NCBI GenBank assembly: GCA_963514095.1
Contig: OY741271.1
Location: 19,673,061 to 19,737,060 of the forward strand
Reading direction: 5' to 3'
Length of the DNA: 64,000 nucleotides
Source of the DNA: Eutrigla gurnardus
Taxonomy: Eukaryota > Chordata > Actinopteri > Perciformes > Triglidae
Positions 47,030 to 59,100 of this stretch are shown in pieces (position 1 is the stretch's first letter; each line of letters begins with the position of its first letter). Under the pieces are notes generated by a model. That model did not search any database and was not told the origin of the DNA. It saw only the letters and a program-made list of their open reading frames with translations. Position numbers and translations under genes: made by a program.

Positions 47030-49807
47030 ATGTCATCATGACGTGTGTTGTGGCTTGTTCCTTCCACTGAAAACAAGTATAAACAGTTGCTCATTCAAGA
47101 AGATTAGGGAGTTACATGCACTTTTTGTGAATGAATTTCCAAAACAACACCCAGACAAATATGCTGAGACAAGGAGGAAGCTGTGCTTTCCTAAAACACT
47201 CCCGCCGTGTGCCGGAGATCCACAGCTTCCTGCATACTTCCTCCCAGTCAGTGTGTCTATTATAGTGCTCACTTGGGTTCCCTCACTCTGATGATGCAAT
47301 GTAGTAATTCAATGCAGAAAAAGGAAGAGGAAGTAGCAGTGAGCTCAGCGTGAAGGTACCGGATTGCTCAACAAGGAAGTTTGTTCTCTGAGTGACTTAA
47401 CCAGAATTCATCCAACATGCCATCTTGTCTTTGAGGATAAAAAATACAAAAAATACCAAATTTACTGTTTCCATCTACAGGTTGAGTGTGAGCATATCTG
47501 TCATGGCCCATTATTTTAAGGTGCACTAGCATCTCTATGAGTCTGAAAAACAAATGTATTCTTGATCTTTTGCAGTGGTGTGAATTATAGTGATGAACCA
47601 GAGGGAAGTGTCAGAATAAAGATCTTTGGCAGCCCCCCATGAGAAGGGTTTATTGTGTTGAACATGAAAAGTGAAGTGCTGGGTATTACTGTAACTTGTG
47701 TTTGTAAGAGGATGATGAAAGCAGGAAGGTTGACGTGTAACAGTGAGTCAATTGTGAGATTTTATCACTACGGTGTAAGAATTTATTTTTGACTGTAAAA
47801 GATGATATGAAATACTACTGGTTGTTATTTGTGCACAGTTCAAAAGCATAAGAAATATGCATCTAAATATAATAATACTAATAATAATATAAAACGTCCA
47901 TATAAAAGTCTGTTTCAATAAATGATTTGACTCAGCAAAGAGTTCCTCGAGACGTCCCTCGCATGTAATCCACAGCTCGTTTGTGACATCACTTCCTTGT
48001 TCAATCCCTCTGCACACAGCTGCTCGTGCCAGGGAAGCGTTCTGCTGAGCTTGCCGGTTACAGCCTGTGTGCTTTTGTTTGCATTACAGGTTATGTACCG
48101 CATGTGTTAAATTTTATGATTTGAGTTGAATTTACTCACAGGCAAAGTTAAACCTCAGGTCAGCACTGCTGGGTGTTAACAGAAAGCGGCGACCGGTTTA
48201 ACTGGCTTGTTTTATCAATGTGATCTTGATTCGTCAGGTACTTATTTCACTGGATACGAAACAACAACAAACATTCCCAACTGGTGACTTCCCCAATGAT
48301 GTTCTCAAGAAAAGGTGATACATCATGGTGTGTAACGATATTTTGACATTAAATTAATCACAAATGACCACTCCTATTCGATGAAGTTATTTACTATATT
48401 AAAACAATGATGTCACGTTTCCTTTCTGATTCATTTGCACAAACAGTTACTCATATATTTATCAATGAGTAAGAAAAACTAGAGTAGGTATCAATTATTA
48501 TTATAACATAGTATTAAAATATACTGTAAATGTAATTAATGTAAAAGTAGGAATGACAAGTCTTGCCTTTAAAACTGTACTTAAGTAAAAAAAAAAAATA
48601 CAGAAGAAATAGCAGCATTATTGGATTACCGAAGTGAAGCTCATTTTCATTACTTTATATACTGTCGGGTAGTTAAATCTTATTTTATAATCTAATTTTG
48701 TGCATTTAAATCTGAATCTGCATATCAAGGAGTATCTGTGTCAAACAAATGCAGTAGTAGAGTAGAAACATGGCTGGCTTAACCTGTTAGGAGGCCCTGA
48801 AGCAAAAACATGCTCTTACCTCACCTATTACTCACTGTGCACTGGGTATATTTCCACTTCTTAATTTGTGTTTGTGGTGACTTCATCTGACAACTTTATC
48901 TTGGAGGATAACATAAACTAAAATATTGAAACGAGATGTTCCCTTTACTACACAGGGCAATAATGCAAGAATCACAATGGTTGATATTATGTTTTAGTGG
49001 TGCAAGTATAATGTATAAAGTGGCATAAAATGGAATATTCAAGTACTTCAAAACTGTCCCAAGCCAGTGGTTTCACAAGTCCACTGATTCCCGCTGATGA
49101 TGGGCATCTTGAAAAATTGCTCACCAATATATCTTTAATTTTAAGTGCTGGGTAATTAATTGCCTAAAACAGCTGGGCACTGTTTAGCAGATGTTCCTCA
49201 AGCTGGAGTAAATTTTAGATTTATATTATATTATGTTTCCACACATGTATGTTGCTTTTTTTGGTGCCCATGTTCACTATATTTTTAGGACAACAATGGA
49301 GCTCTGTAGCAGAGGGAAGGATACATTAATACAAAAAAACTACAGTCTGTCCTTCAAGTACTTTCCACCACTGGTGTCAAACCACTTTTGTACCAACAAT
49401 ACTGTTCAGGTTTTAGCGACCTTTGAGCTTTTGCAATAATGTTCGTGTTTTTTTCGAGTGCATTTTTGTTTGGTATTAAATGATGTCATTTGGGGAGTTT
49501 TAAAGTCCCATTTCATCAAATAAAACATAATTTGGTTGTTCTTTGTCTTAGATATGATTTGTCGAATTAAGCGGCACCTGAGAAGTAAATATATACCCAG
49601 TGGTGGGTAAACTATTTAGGTATTATCAGCAAAATCGAATTTAATGTATCAAAAGTAAGGTAAGCATTGTGTTTTCATACTAATGCATTTACTTCAAACC
49701 TGTGGTGGGGAGAAGTAACGTAGCTGAAGTAAAGTAGCAATAACAATGTCAAAAAAATACTACAGTTAAAATACTACATTCTGAAATCTGTAATAATAAT
49801 AACAATA

Positions 49808-49867
<60 letters not shown>

Positions 49868-49990
49868 GGTACTTTAGTTTAAGTGTAATATATGATGTTT
49901 GGGATTACTATTGGGTTATATGGGATTGGGAATTAAGTGTAATTTACTGCGGAGGTCAGTTGATGTCTGCTAAAGTAGTCACGCAGTCCC
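47030..49990. other. Intergenic, il23a to ormdl2
   Basis: No gene recognised. A minus-oriented, diverged 'ACTTGAGTA' repeat lies near 48470-48770 with a further scrap near 49000-49040, and repeat pieces occur at 49590-49790. Open frames at 47043-47299 and 47748-48017 show no family likeness. Confidence 0.4.
49795..49866. repeat. (AAT)n microsatellite
   Basis: About 23 AAT/ATA units occur with two early interruptions (AAC, AAATA). The tract is long enough to be length-variable between individuals. Confidence 0.95.
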
Positions 49991-50039
49991 GTTGCGCCTG
50001 TCACCTGACGAGGACAGTTTGACAGATGCCCGCTGCTGC

Positions 50040-50126
50040 GGAGGAACCAGACCAAACCTAGCGAAGGCGGGGTTAAAGACGAAAAAAAACAAGGGATTTC
50101 CTGGTGCGCTACGACGACACGGGAAG
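50040..50126 (+). promoter_or_regulatory. ormdl2 promoter and untranslated first exon
   Basis: A GC-richer patch from about 49970 to 50320 surrounds a clean donor, GGGAAG|GTAAGT, at 50127. The coding exon begins after an acceptor further on, so exon 1 is untranslated. Its 5' end cannot be fixed. Confidence 0.5.
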
Positions 50127-51328
50127 GTAAGTTGCCTCCGTCAAAATGTAAAGTTTTAAACCCCGAAATGCCGCACGGGCGAGGCTGATTTATCGCCACT
50201 AAAAGGCGTTAACCCCCTCGGAGCTGGTCTTACGCCAGCAGGCGGTCGTTACTGTCCGATCAACGTTAACTTTTAACCGACGTTAGCACGTCAACCTGTG
50301 GATAGCAGCTAAACGGTTAGCTAGCCCGCGAGCGTCATCTAAAACTGAGTGAAGCTGAAAAAGTTCAACACTGTTGGTGTTTTATGTGAACGGTTACTGT
50401 TGTGTTCTCGTGTTATGTCCGATAATTAAACGTTACCACTGCTTCACAACTGTTTTGAGTGCCGCTGAGTGTCTGAATGCTGCGGCTAGATGTAGCCGAG
50501 TGATGTAGGGGAGTCCTGAGAGGAAGCGCATGTTTAGTCACCCGGAATAATCCAGCCGGGCGGAGTCTTTCCCCCCCAGGGTTGATGTAATCTCAAACAT
50601 GATGAATCCCTTTTCAATGTAGGCACATTTTCACTTTCGAAAAACTAGTAATTTGGCCTGCTTAACACAAATGTGAGAGTTTCAGAGCAGGTCTGTAGGT
50701 TTGTCAAGTCAATTAAATGTATTAATAGTGAAAACTAGTTGGATATGAATAAAAAAGACTTAAATGTACAAACTTTTTTTTTTTAATCAGGTAATTGATT
50801 CATCTTTGTCAAAGTAATTGACCAATCAACAATCATGTTGAAGCATACACTCAAATATGTTCTAGTTCCAGCTTGTCAACTGTGAAGATCTGCTGTTTTT
50901 CATTGTCTGATAATAAATTAAATATATTTTTTTAGTTTTTTAGTGTCAAAACAAGACATTTGATGACATCCACTTGGGCTTTGGGGTATTGGGTTAGCTT
51001 TTAAAGAATATATATACATGATATCTAAACACTGAAAAAGTGAAAATACAAACGTAATTGAAGTGAAATGTGATAATTGAAACTAAATTTTGCACTGGCT
51101 GTATTGTTTGGGGCGATGGTAGGAGACTTGGCCATAAGCAGAGAATTCTGCATGGTTGAAATTATAAATAACATAAATTCATAAGATGTATTTATTTTTT
51201 GTCAATATCTCTCAGGTCATATTTGAGAAGTTGGGTATCCAAAGTCTAAAGTGATTTAAAAGGTCTGTGGGTGATGCTTGTTTTCAGCACCCTGAACCCT
51301 TATATGTAGTCTCTCCTCTGTATTAAAG

Positions 51329-53315
51329 ATGAATGTGGGCGTAGCTCACAGCGAGGTGAACCCCAACACGAGGGTGATGAACAGCCGGGGAATATGGCTC
51401 ACCTACCTGCTGCTGACTGTCGTGTTGCACATCGTCCTGCTCAGCATTCCTTTCTTCACTGTGCCGCTTATCTGGACTCTCACCAACGTCATCCACAACC
51501 TGGTCAGTTAAAGATGGAGCTAAACACCATGCACACAGCATTTATTACGTACCTGAAATATATGTGACAATACCCACAGCTGTTTTTGCCTCACTGTCTG
51601 TACGGTGGGATTTATCCTTTATAGTGTCTCTGGGTGTATTAGACTATTGTGGACAATGTTAAATCAATCAGCACATATGCCATTTGTTAAAGGAATAGTT
51701 CACCATTTTGGGAAATGTGGTTATTCGCATTCTCCCGAGAGTCTCGCGACAAGGTCGATTAAACTTTCACATCATCCATCTGTGCATATGTGCCCGACTA
51801 TTTCTTGGCTGGGAGCAGGAATAACAACATTCACTTTGTTTCACTTCCCTATGAAAATGATCAGCTCTGCAGTCTGAGCATTTCTTCTTGAAAGGTATAA
51901 ACTGGAGGACCTGTCTTTCTGGCTAATAGTAGTTGTGTGTTTCTTCTGTGTGGTTTGTTCTCTGCAGGTGATGTACCTGTTTCTACACACAGTGAAGGGC
52001 ACTCCCTTTGAGACACCAGACCAAGGCAAGGCTCGCCTCCTCACACACTGGGAACAAATGGACTACGGTGTCCAGTTCACGTCTTCACGCAAATTCCTCA
52101 CTATCTCACCAATTATTCTGTAAGTATGTTTGAGAAGTCATCTGCAGAGCTGGATTGTTTACTGTGTCTCTTTCTTTATGATGGCCAATTCAGCATGAAG
52201 GCAAATATGCCAGGGGTTGGTTGGAATGTTTTTGAATTCAGACTTTTGTAGATCTTCTGGCCTTCGTTCTTTGACCCTCTGCAAACAATTTGAAGCTTTT
52301 CATTTTACATTTAGGGCATTTAGCAGACGCTTTTTCAGTCTTACATATCTTATTATGGTAATGAGGATGGAGAATACATATTGAGGTCATATAGTCTTGG
52401 TAGTGTAAGTATTCAGTACAGCCTGACTGTAGTTGATTCTGTTTCATTGTATTGAACTGCTGAGTGAAATAAATGTCAGTTAATTGTATAAACAATTCAC
52501 TGTCCACATTCATTCCAGACTGTAGGCTTGTATCACCTTATATCCCATCTACAGTGCACTATCAGAGACTTGAATGCAGAATCCCTCAAACTTTACAAAG
52601 TTACTCAAAATCTCACTATGGAGTAGTTTGACTATGAGCGGATTCCCTTTTTAGTCTTTTACACTATCTGACTGATCTACAGGTGTCGGTAATGCACTAA
52701 TATATGCAGCAGTGTGGCAGCAAAGAAAGAAAAGAGGACTTCTATGTCGTAAACATTGATGTAAACAATGCAGGTTTCAAGTTTGTTTTTATACATTGCA
52801 TTTGTTCAACCTCAAGGATACACACAATATAGTAACACTAAATGTAAACACAACATTTGTTTGTTTACATAAAAACATGAGGAATCTTTACTGGACTACA
52901 AACCTGAAATATTTAATAAATATTCACATTTTAATTCATTCGTTGAGACCTGCTGCCGCAATCAAACTAAATACATTCTCCAAACTAAAAACAAACAAAA
53001 ATTAAACTAAACCTTCATTAAGCATCATAAATATCAAACTGTGACGTATCGCTTGTATGGTTAGTTGTGATGCATATTTTCGAAATACGAACTTAAGACT
53101 CGAGTGTTTGTCATTGTCATTTTTGGTGTTTCAGTATAAATATAAATGCTACATTGACACTCTTCTTCTCTCTCTGCAGGTATATTCTTGCCAGTTTCTA
53201 CACAAAATACGATGCCACACATTTCCTCATCAACACGAGCTCCCTCCTTAGTGTTCTCCTCCCAAAGTTGCCTCAGTTTCACGGAGTACGGATATTTGGG
53301 ATCAACAAGTACTGA
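51329..53315 (+). CDS. ormdl2: ORM1-like protein 2 (ormdl2), 3 coding exons, 153 aa
   Basis: Coding exons are 51329-51502, 51968-52119 and 53180-53315, giving 153 codons plus TGA, the exact family length. ORMDL proteins sit in the ER membrane and restrain serine palmitoyltransferase, the first step of sphingolipid synthesis. The sequence opens MNVGVAHSEVNPNTRVMNSR (N-terminal regulatory segment), followed by two membrane hairpins (LTYLLLTVVLHIVLLSIPFF and the pair around SPIILYILASFY). The conserved loop KGTPFETPDQGKARLLTHWE lies between them, and the end is HGVRIFGINKY. The HFLINTSSLLSVLLPKLPQF segment is closest to ORMDL2 rather than ORMDL1 or 3, and ORMDL2 is the paralogue on human 12q13. 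Nothing is broken. Confidence 0.95.
51675..51880 (+). repeat. Partial MITE in ormdl2 intron
   Basis: AAAGGAATAGTTCACCATTT, then GTGCCCGACTATTTCTTGGC, then TGGGAGCAGG match landmarks of the same broad MITE class seen in the spats2 3' UTR. The copy is truncated, with no clear right end. Confidence 0.45.
52301..52347 (-). repeat. Fragment of teleost interspersed repeat end (ormdl2 intron)
   Basis: On the minus strand it contains AAGCGTCTGCTAAATGCCCT, the same repeat end as at 4821-4876 but more diverged in the GTAAGTCG portion. Confidence 0.5.
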
Positions 53316-53751
53316 GAGAAGTGAACACTGGATTTTAACCACCAACTTCTAGTTTTCTGCTCCTGCTGAACTGTTTTATGTTTAAAGGTTGGGGAGAAGA
53401 GAACCAGTTGGTTTTGTCTTAACTGTACAGACTGTGTGGAGTAATATATGAAAGTAATTTTTTTTCTTTACTGACATTCCTGATTTGTTTGTCAAAAAGC
53501 CACTTTGGCTTTAAAGAAAGAGCAAATTTGATTTTTATTCATTACTTGTCTGTCTCAAATGTTCCTGTTACAAACTGCACTGGCTGCACGTCTGTAAAAC
53601 TGTGTCTGGTTGTTGCCAGAAATGTGAATGAATCCATTGCGGCAGTGTGGTTCATGTTCTGAATGACACTTGCAAGTTTCCTTTTTCTTTCATGCTTTCT
53701 TTCTTGATTTACTGTGAAGGATTTACATGCAGCATGCATTTACACAGCTAC

Positions 53752-53757
53752 AATAAA
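53752..53757 (+). terminator. Poly(A) signal of ormdl2
   Basis: AATAAA lies about 440 nt after the stop and is the only canonical hexamer I saw in the expected range. Confidence 0.5.
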
Positions 53758-53779
53758 TACAGCAGTCTTGCTATTGCGT

Positions 53780-55500
53780 ACATATCCATGTTATTTACCG
53801 TTTCCTTTAATACTTAGAAAATGAGCAGCGAGAACTAATAGGGGTTTACACATGGTCGTCTTATCTCTTTTCCATATGGTCAAGTAGAACAACTGCCAAT
53901 TTCCTTTTTTGTGTAGGTTTGAAGAATCAATTGAATGATTGTGGGTCGGTTTGTATGCTGTGGGGAACTCCAGACACTTTACATGAAGCCTCCATGAGGG
54001 GGCTGTCACAGTGTGTGCAATATACTCATATATTCAAGGGATTCACCTCCGCCCCCTTTCCGCATGCAATGTGGTCATGTTTGCATTCCAGTGAGGTCTC
54101 CCTGTTGGTGTTGGCGTGTGTAGGATATGCTGCAGCATGTGGATGTGTGATGCATGCAAATCTAGCCGTTTCATACACGTGTAGTGAAAGAGTAATCATT
54201 TGCAAGTTACTGGAAGCCAGAGGTGGGATGCAGATTGGCTAAATGTCATCAGATATGGTTCATTGAAACTAGAGTGGGAGAGAAAATGATGAATACCATG
54301 TTTTTTTTACCTGCAACATATACTCAAAGCAACCTGATGCAAGATAACAGTATCTTTCCCAGTTCTGCTTCCACTTTCAATTTACTGTGAATTCACTAAA
54401 TTAGATAGGAGGTACTGATTGTGTATCCTGACTCAGATTGTGGCAGATAGTTTAACTGTATGCCAGTCATCACTTTGTTTTCGAAACAGTTACATGGAAA
54501 GGTATGCCAAAGGAGATGGCAGATAGTGCAGACATTTATACTTTTTTAGAAAATGAAGAATCATATTTTAACTGAATATTTAAAGCCCCAACATGGGCAG
54601 GAAAACCAAGAAAAAACACTCATCAATTAAGGGATTGAAGTAAAATTCTGTTTTAGTTGTGAAAGACATACAGTACAACGCCATTCATACTGTTGAATCT
54701 ATTTTCAAAATAATAATCTAATAAAAAGAAGCATCTAAAAGGGCAGTATTAATAACAAGCACTCTACCTAGACTCGATCATAAGAGGACATTGATCTATA
54801 ACAATATTGACAATGGATTAAGTCATTTATCAAAGTATTAATTTAATTAACATTAATCTAGTATTTTGGACAATGGAGAAACTATTTGGCAGTGGGAACA
54901 TCTGGTGGGCATTTTAAACTCTTTCATAGATTAAATTATTAATAGAAAATTGAAAAAATTACTTGGCACTGAAGATAAGTGTGGACGTAGTATTCAGATA
55001 TTTTCCTTACTGTAAAAGTATTAGTATAGTAGTAAAGTAAATTACAGAAGTACTAGCAGCAAAATGTACTTACAGTATCAAAAGTAGAAAATAGTCATTT
55101 GACTCATCAGTGTGATTTTTATTTATTATTAGAAAGTATAAGTAATATTAAAAAATGCATCATGATTTATAAAATGATCATTTATTTTGTATGTGAATCC
55201 TGATCTGCAAATTAACTGCAGCTGTCACGTACATGTGGAGTAAACTGTACAATATTTCTCTCTGAAATAAAGGGGAGCAGAAAGAAGCATAAAATGGAAA
55301 CACTCAAGTAAAGAAGTGTCTCAACATTGTACTGAATTACAGTACTTGAGTTAAGAAAACCTATTTGTACCCACTTTACAAATGACAACTCAGCTTTTTG
55401 GTTTCAAATGCATTACATAAATAACACAGTCATTTGGACATATTTACATCATGCAAAATTTGAGTCCTAATAATGTTATACAGTGATGCTAATGCACGCA
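53780..55500. other. Convergent gap between ormdl2 and nemp1
   Basis: No gene seen. A minus-oriented copy of the 'ACTTGAGTA' repeat covers about 54985-55375 (GTAGTATTCAGATATTTTCC, AAGTACTAGCAGCAAAATGT, CATAAAATGGAAACACTCAA). The rest is AT-rich unique sequence. Confidence 0.45.
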
Positions 55501-55522
55501 CCCCCAGAGCTCAAATATATTT

Positions 55523-55528
55523 TTTATT
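55523..55528 (-). terminator. Poly(A) signal of nemp1
   Basis: The minus strand reads AATAAA about 620 nt after the nemp1 stop, giving a 3' UTR from 56145 to about 55505. Confidence 0.5.
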
Positions 55529-56145
55529 CAAAAACTTCAGGGACACTTCTAATTTATGTTCATTAAAATGAAAACGGTAAAATACAAACTTGAACAAACA
55601 TTTCGTCCTCAAGCAGAAAGCTGTGATAACTATTGACGCTATCATGCTGCTGGTCAAAAAGGTGAGAGCATAGAGCATGGTGTACCATGCATGTAATCTG
55701 GATGCTCTGATCCCATTTAGAAGGGCTGTGAACACAATGTTTTAAAAAACTTAAAACCTTTTTGGAGCTAAAGACTACACAAACAACCACCACACAGGAA
55801 AAAGTTAAATAGTGTTCACCATCCAAAAAAAAGGGTCCCAATCACAGCATCTCCTTATATGTAATCTCAATTTTAATATAAGCCTTTGTTCCCTAAAAAA
55901 AAGGAGAAGAGATCTGGCTTTAGTGCACAGTCTTTGAAACTACATCACTTTGCCTACTACGCCATTCTGCTTGTTTTTCCTTGAGAACCCGGACACAATC
56001 CAGGGTTTTCTTAAACTAGCCTCCACAGTTATCACTCAGAAGTCAGTCCAGACGTTTGCACTGAAGCCACGGAGAGCCGTTCTCTTGGCACCTTTCTGAA
56101 AGGCAATATTTCTCTCTATTTCCATACGTCCCACACGGTGCCGTC

Positions 56146-59100
56146 TCACTCCGGTTTCATCATAGGCTTAAAATCGTCTTCCTCGTCATCCGTGTCAAAA
56201 AATTCTTCTTCGAAAAAAGATCCTCCAAAACCGTATTCCTGTGCATGCACAGACACCTCGTTTGGCATCAAGTGAGGAGTCCCCTCAATGAAATCGGCAA
56301 ACCTGTGGATTAAAGTGATATTATCAGAATTTTAGACATGTACTGGTCTTTAGGAGTACCTACACACTACACTTACAACTTAAGATGACATTTGGCCACA
56401 CTTCAGTGAAAGACATTTTGGATAGATTCATACCCCAAGCATAATAAAGCAAAATTGCAAGATAAATCTTCTAGATGATTGTGATATAAAGTGTATTTAT
56501 AAATTTAGACAACACAAAACAGTACATATTAAAAGTGTGCATCTACTTTTCATGTTTTACAACATTGAGTCAAAGTAGTTTTGATGAATTCATTGCAAAT
56601 ACAAAATAAATACCTAAACCACCACTGATGCAGCTATTTGATTGAGTCAAAGTTAAGGGGAAAATTTGCCACATGGATGTCCAATCAGTCTTGATGGGAA
56701 ATGTAGTCAATATATTTCTCAATGTATGATGATTGACCCAGAAAGCTACATCCTAATCTTTATCTTATATCATTGTCAAGAAGTCCTTAGACCTACTTTC
56801 ATTTTATGTGGTATGGTGATGCAACATGAAGGCTTCGAAAAGGGTGTGGGTGAATACTTTTTATTCAACAGACCCAACTGTAGTTTTAAGTGTGAATCAG
56901 GAGTGTCTTTATTTTTGTTGAACCAAGCTGGGTTAAAACAGCTTAGATTTCGTCTTAAAATACATGTGTTTAACGAATTATATACTTCTATGAACAGAAA
57001 ATCACAATGGGCACCTTTTTGGGGACTGAATCCTGGACACTGTCTTCCACGGGCTAAATTCTGGGCTGTTGCAGTGCTTCCTCAGCTCCTCCAGAGCACG
57101 CAGAGTCTCTTCCTCCCCCTGCTTCTGATACTCCTCCTCAGTCAACAGGCGACGTGGCTCTGGCTTCCAGCGAACATAGCCTTTTATTTTCCTGCACAAC
57201 ACAGAGCTCAATAAAAAAAAATGCTCAATAAAAAAAAAGCTCAATAAAAAAATCCAAATGATAAGAAATTAATATGAGTATGTGTTTTATAAAGGGAGAA
57301 TGCAATATAACAAAGTTCTGCACTTCAGTTGAAGCAATATGAACTTGGATAATTCAAAAATGGTGGAAATAAGCAGACATCATGCTGTCTGAAGAATATA
57401 TATGACACTCTTGTTTACAACCACAAAGCTACATTATACTGCATGAGTTAACAGGAACACCAAGTGACCTGTAGTAAAGAGTGGACTTTCAATTTAATAT
57501 CTTACTGTACTCTAACGCCACCTTCTGTCAGCATTGTGAACACCCACCTCCATGCAGCAACCGTCAGAGAGACCGGGTACTCCAGATGTTTGGAGAAAAT
57601 AGCAGCTACGATGAAGGCAAAGGCAACTTTCTGAATTTGAATCCCTAAATAAATCAGAAGCAGGCCTAATAGCTGCAGTGTCCATGACAAGATGTTGATG
57701 CTCTTCTCATCCACCAGAGGACCGTAACGGTAACAAACAGCAAAAGTGATGAATCCCACGACTGCTACATAACCTAACGGGGGAAAAGACATATTGACTT
57801 AGGTTTTTTAAGAACTTTTTTTTTTAGAACTTACCCAAAATTATTGAGTTTCAGTGATTTAGAGGCGTTTCCTTGTCGGCAGCCCATCATACATATTGCA
57901 TTCTGGCCCTTGTTGTTTTAAATCACAATACTCATATATGCTTAAATGCAGGACTAAGCATTACATAGTACAGAAAACAAAGGCAGAAGACTAATCCGAG
58001 TCAAGGAATTCAACAGACGCCCATTTAGGGCTGTCACGATAATTACACTATCGACTTATTGCTACTTATAGCACCTTATTCTTATCTGTATGAACATAGC
58101 CTTGATCAATTTTGCTGATCTTGATATTGCCTGTTGTGTTTACATGTTTGTTTGTTTACATAAGTCACAAACATTTTAGGGCCCTGTGATAGACTGGTGT
58201 CCTGTCCAGGGTGCACCCTGCCTTTGATAGCCAATGATAGCTGGGATCGGCTCCAGACATTTTAGGCAATATGATGCCTGAATAATCAGCAGGGTAGATA
58301 TGTAGTAGTTATCGTGACAGGCCTACACAAGTTCACTTAAAAAGGTAATTCTCAAAGTTTCAAAAGAGGCGATGCTTAACTTGCATGCTCACTGTTCCAG
58401 CTATTTAATATGCTAAATTGAGATTTGTGCTTTTGTCTGATGTCACTATCTATATAAAGTTTGTGTTAACAAGTGTCCGTACCTAAAGCCACATTCCAGT
58501 GTTCTCGCAGAATTACGCCGAGGTTCCTGCAGACAAGTTGGATGGCGTACACAGAAAACGACCAGCCGCCAACAATCAAGACATAAAAAGGGCTTTTCTG
58601 CAATCACAGGAAACAAACAAACAAACCAAAACCAAAAAGAGTACAATAATTAGGTATGGGGCCAAAGTGATACAATTTATAAAATCACGGGTATTAGTGG
58701 GCAATAAAGTTTCTTGCCTTTGGTAAAAACCGTGCCAAAATGAAAAAGATGATGATGAGAGAGGCGATCATGCCTGTGCTCATACCAGCAGAATAGAAGA
58801 AAAGTTGACTCCTTCATTTAAGAGAGGGGGAAAAAATGCAATAACATATTACAATGCAGTTAAATCCAAACAATGGAATAAGAGTAAGGAAAGTTACCTG
58901 CTCAGTGATCCTGCAAAGAAGAACAAAATTGTTCCAGCAAGGAATACCAAAAACAGATAGATATCAAACTCTGCAAGGAAAAAAAAAAGAACATTGTGTT
59001 GACCATCTAATATCTGTCAATAACCATCCATCCATCCATCCATCCATCTTCTACCGCTTATCCTGTATTCAGGGTCGCGGGGGGACTGGAGCCGATCCCA

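Noticed and set aside
56666..57214. 182-codon plus-strand ORF
   Set aside because: Its second half is the antisense of nemp1 exon 57015-57191; no family likeness of its own.
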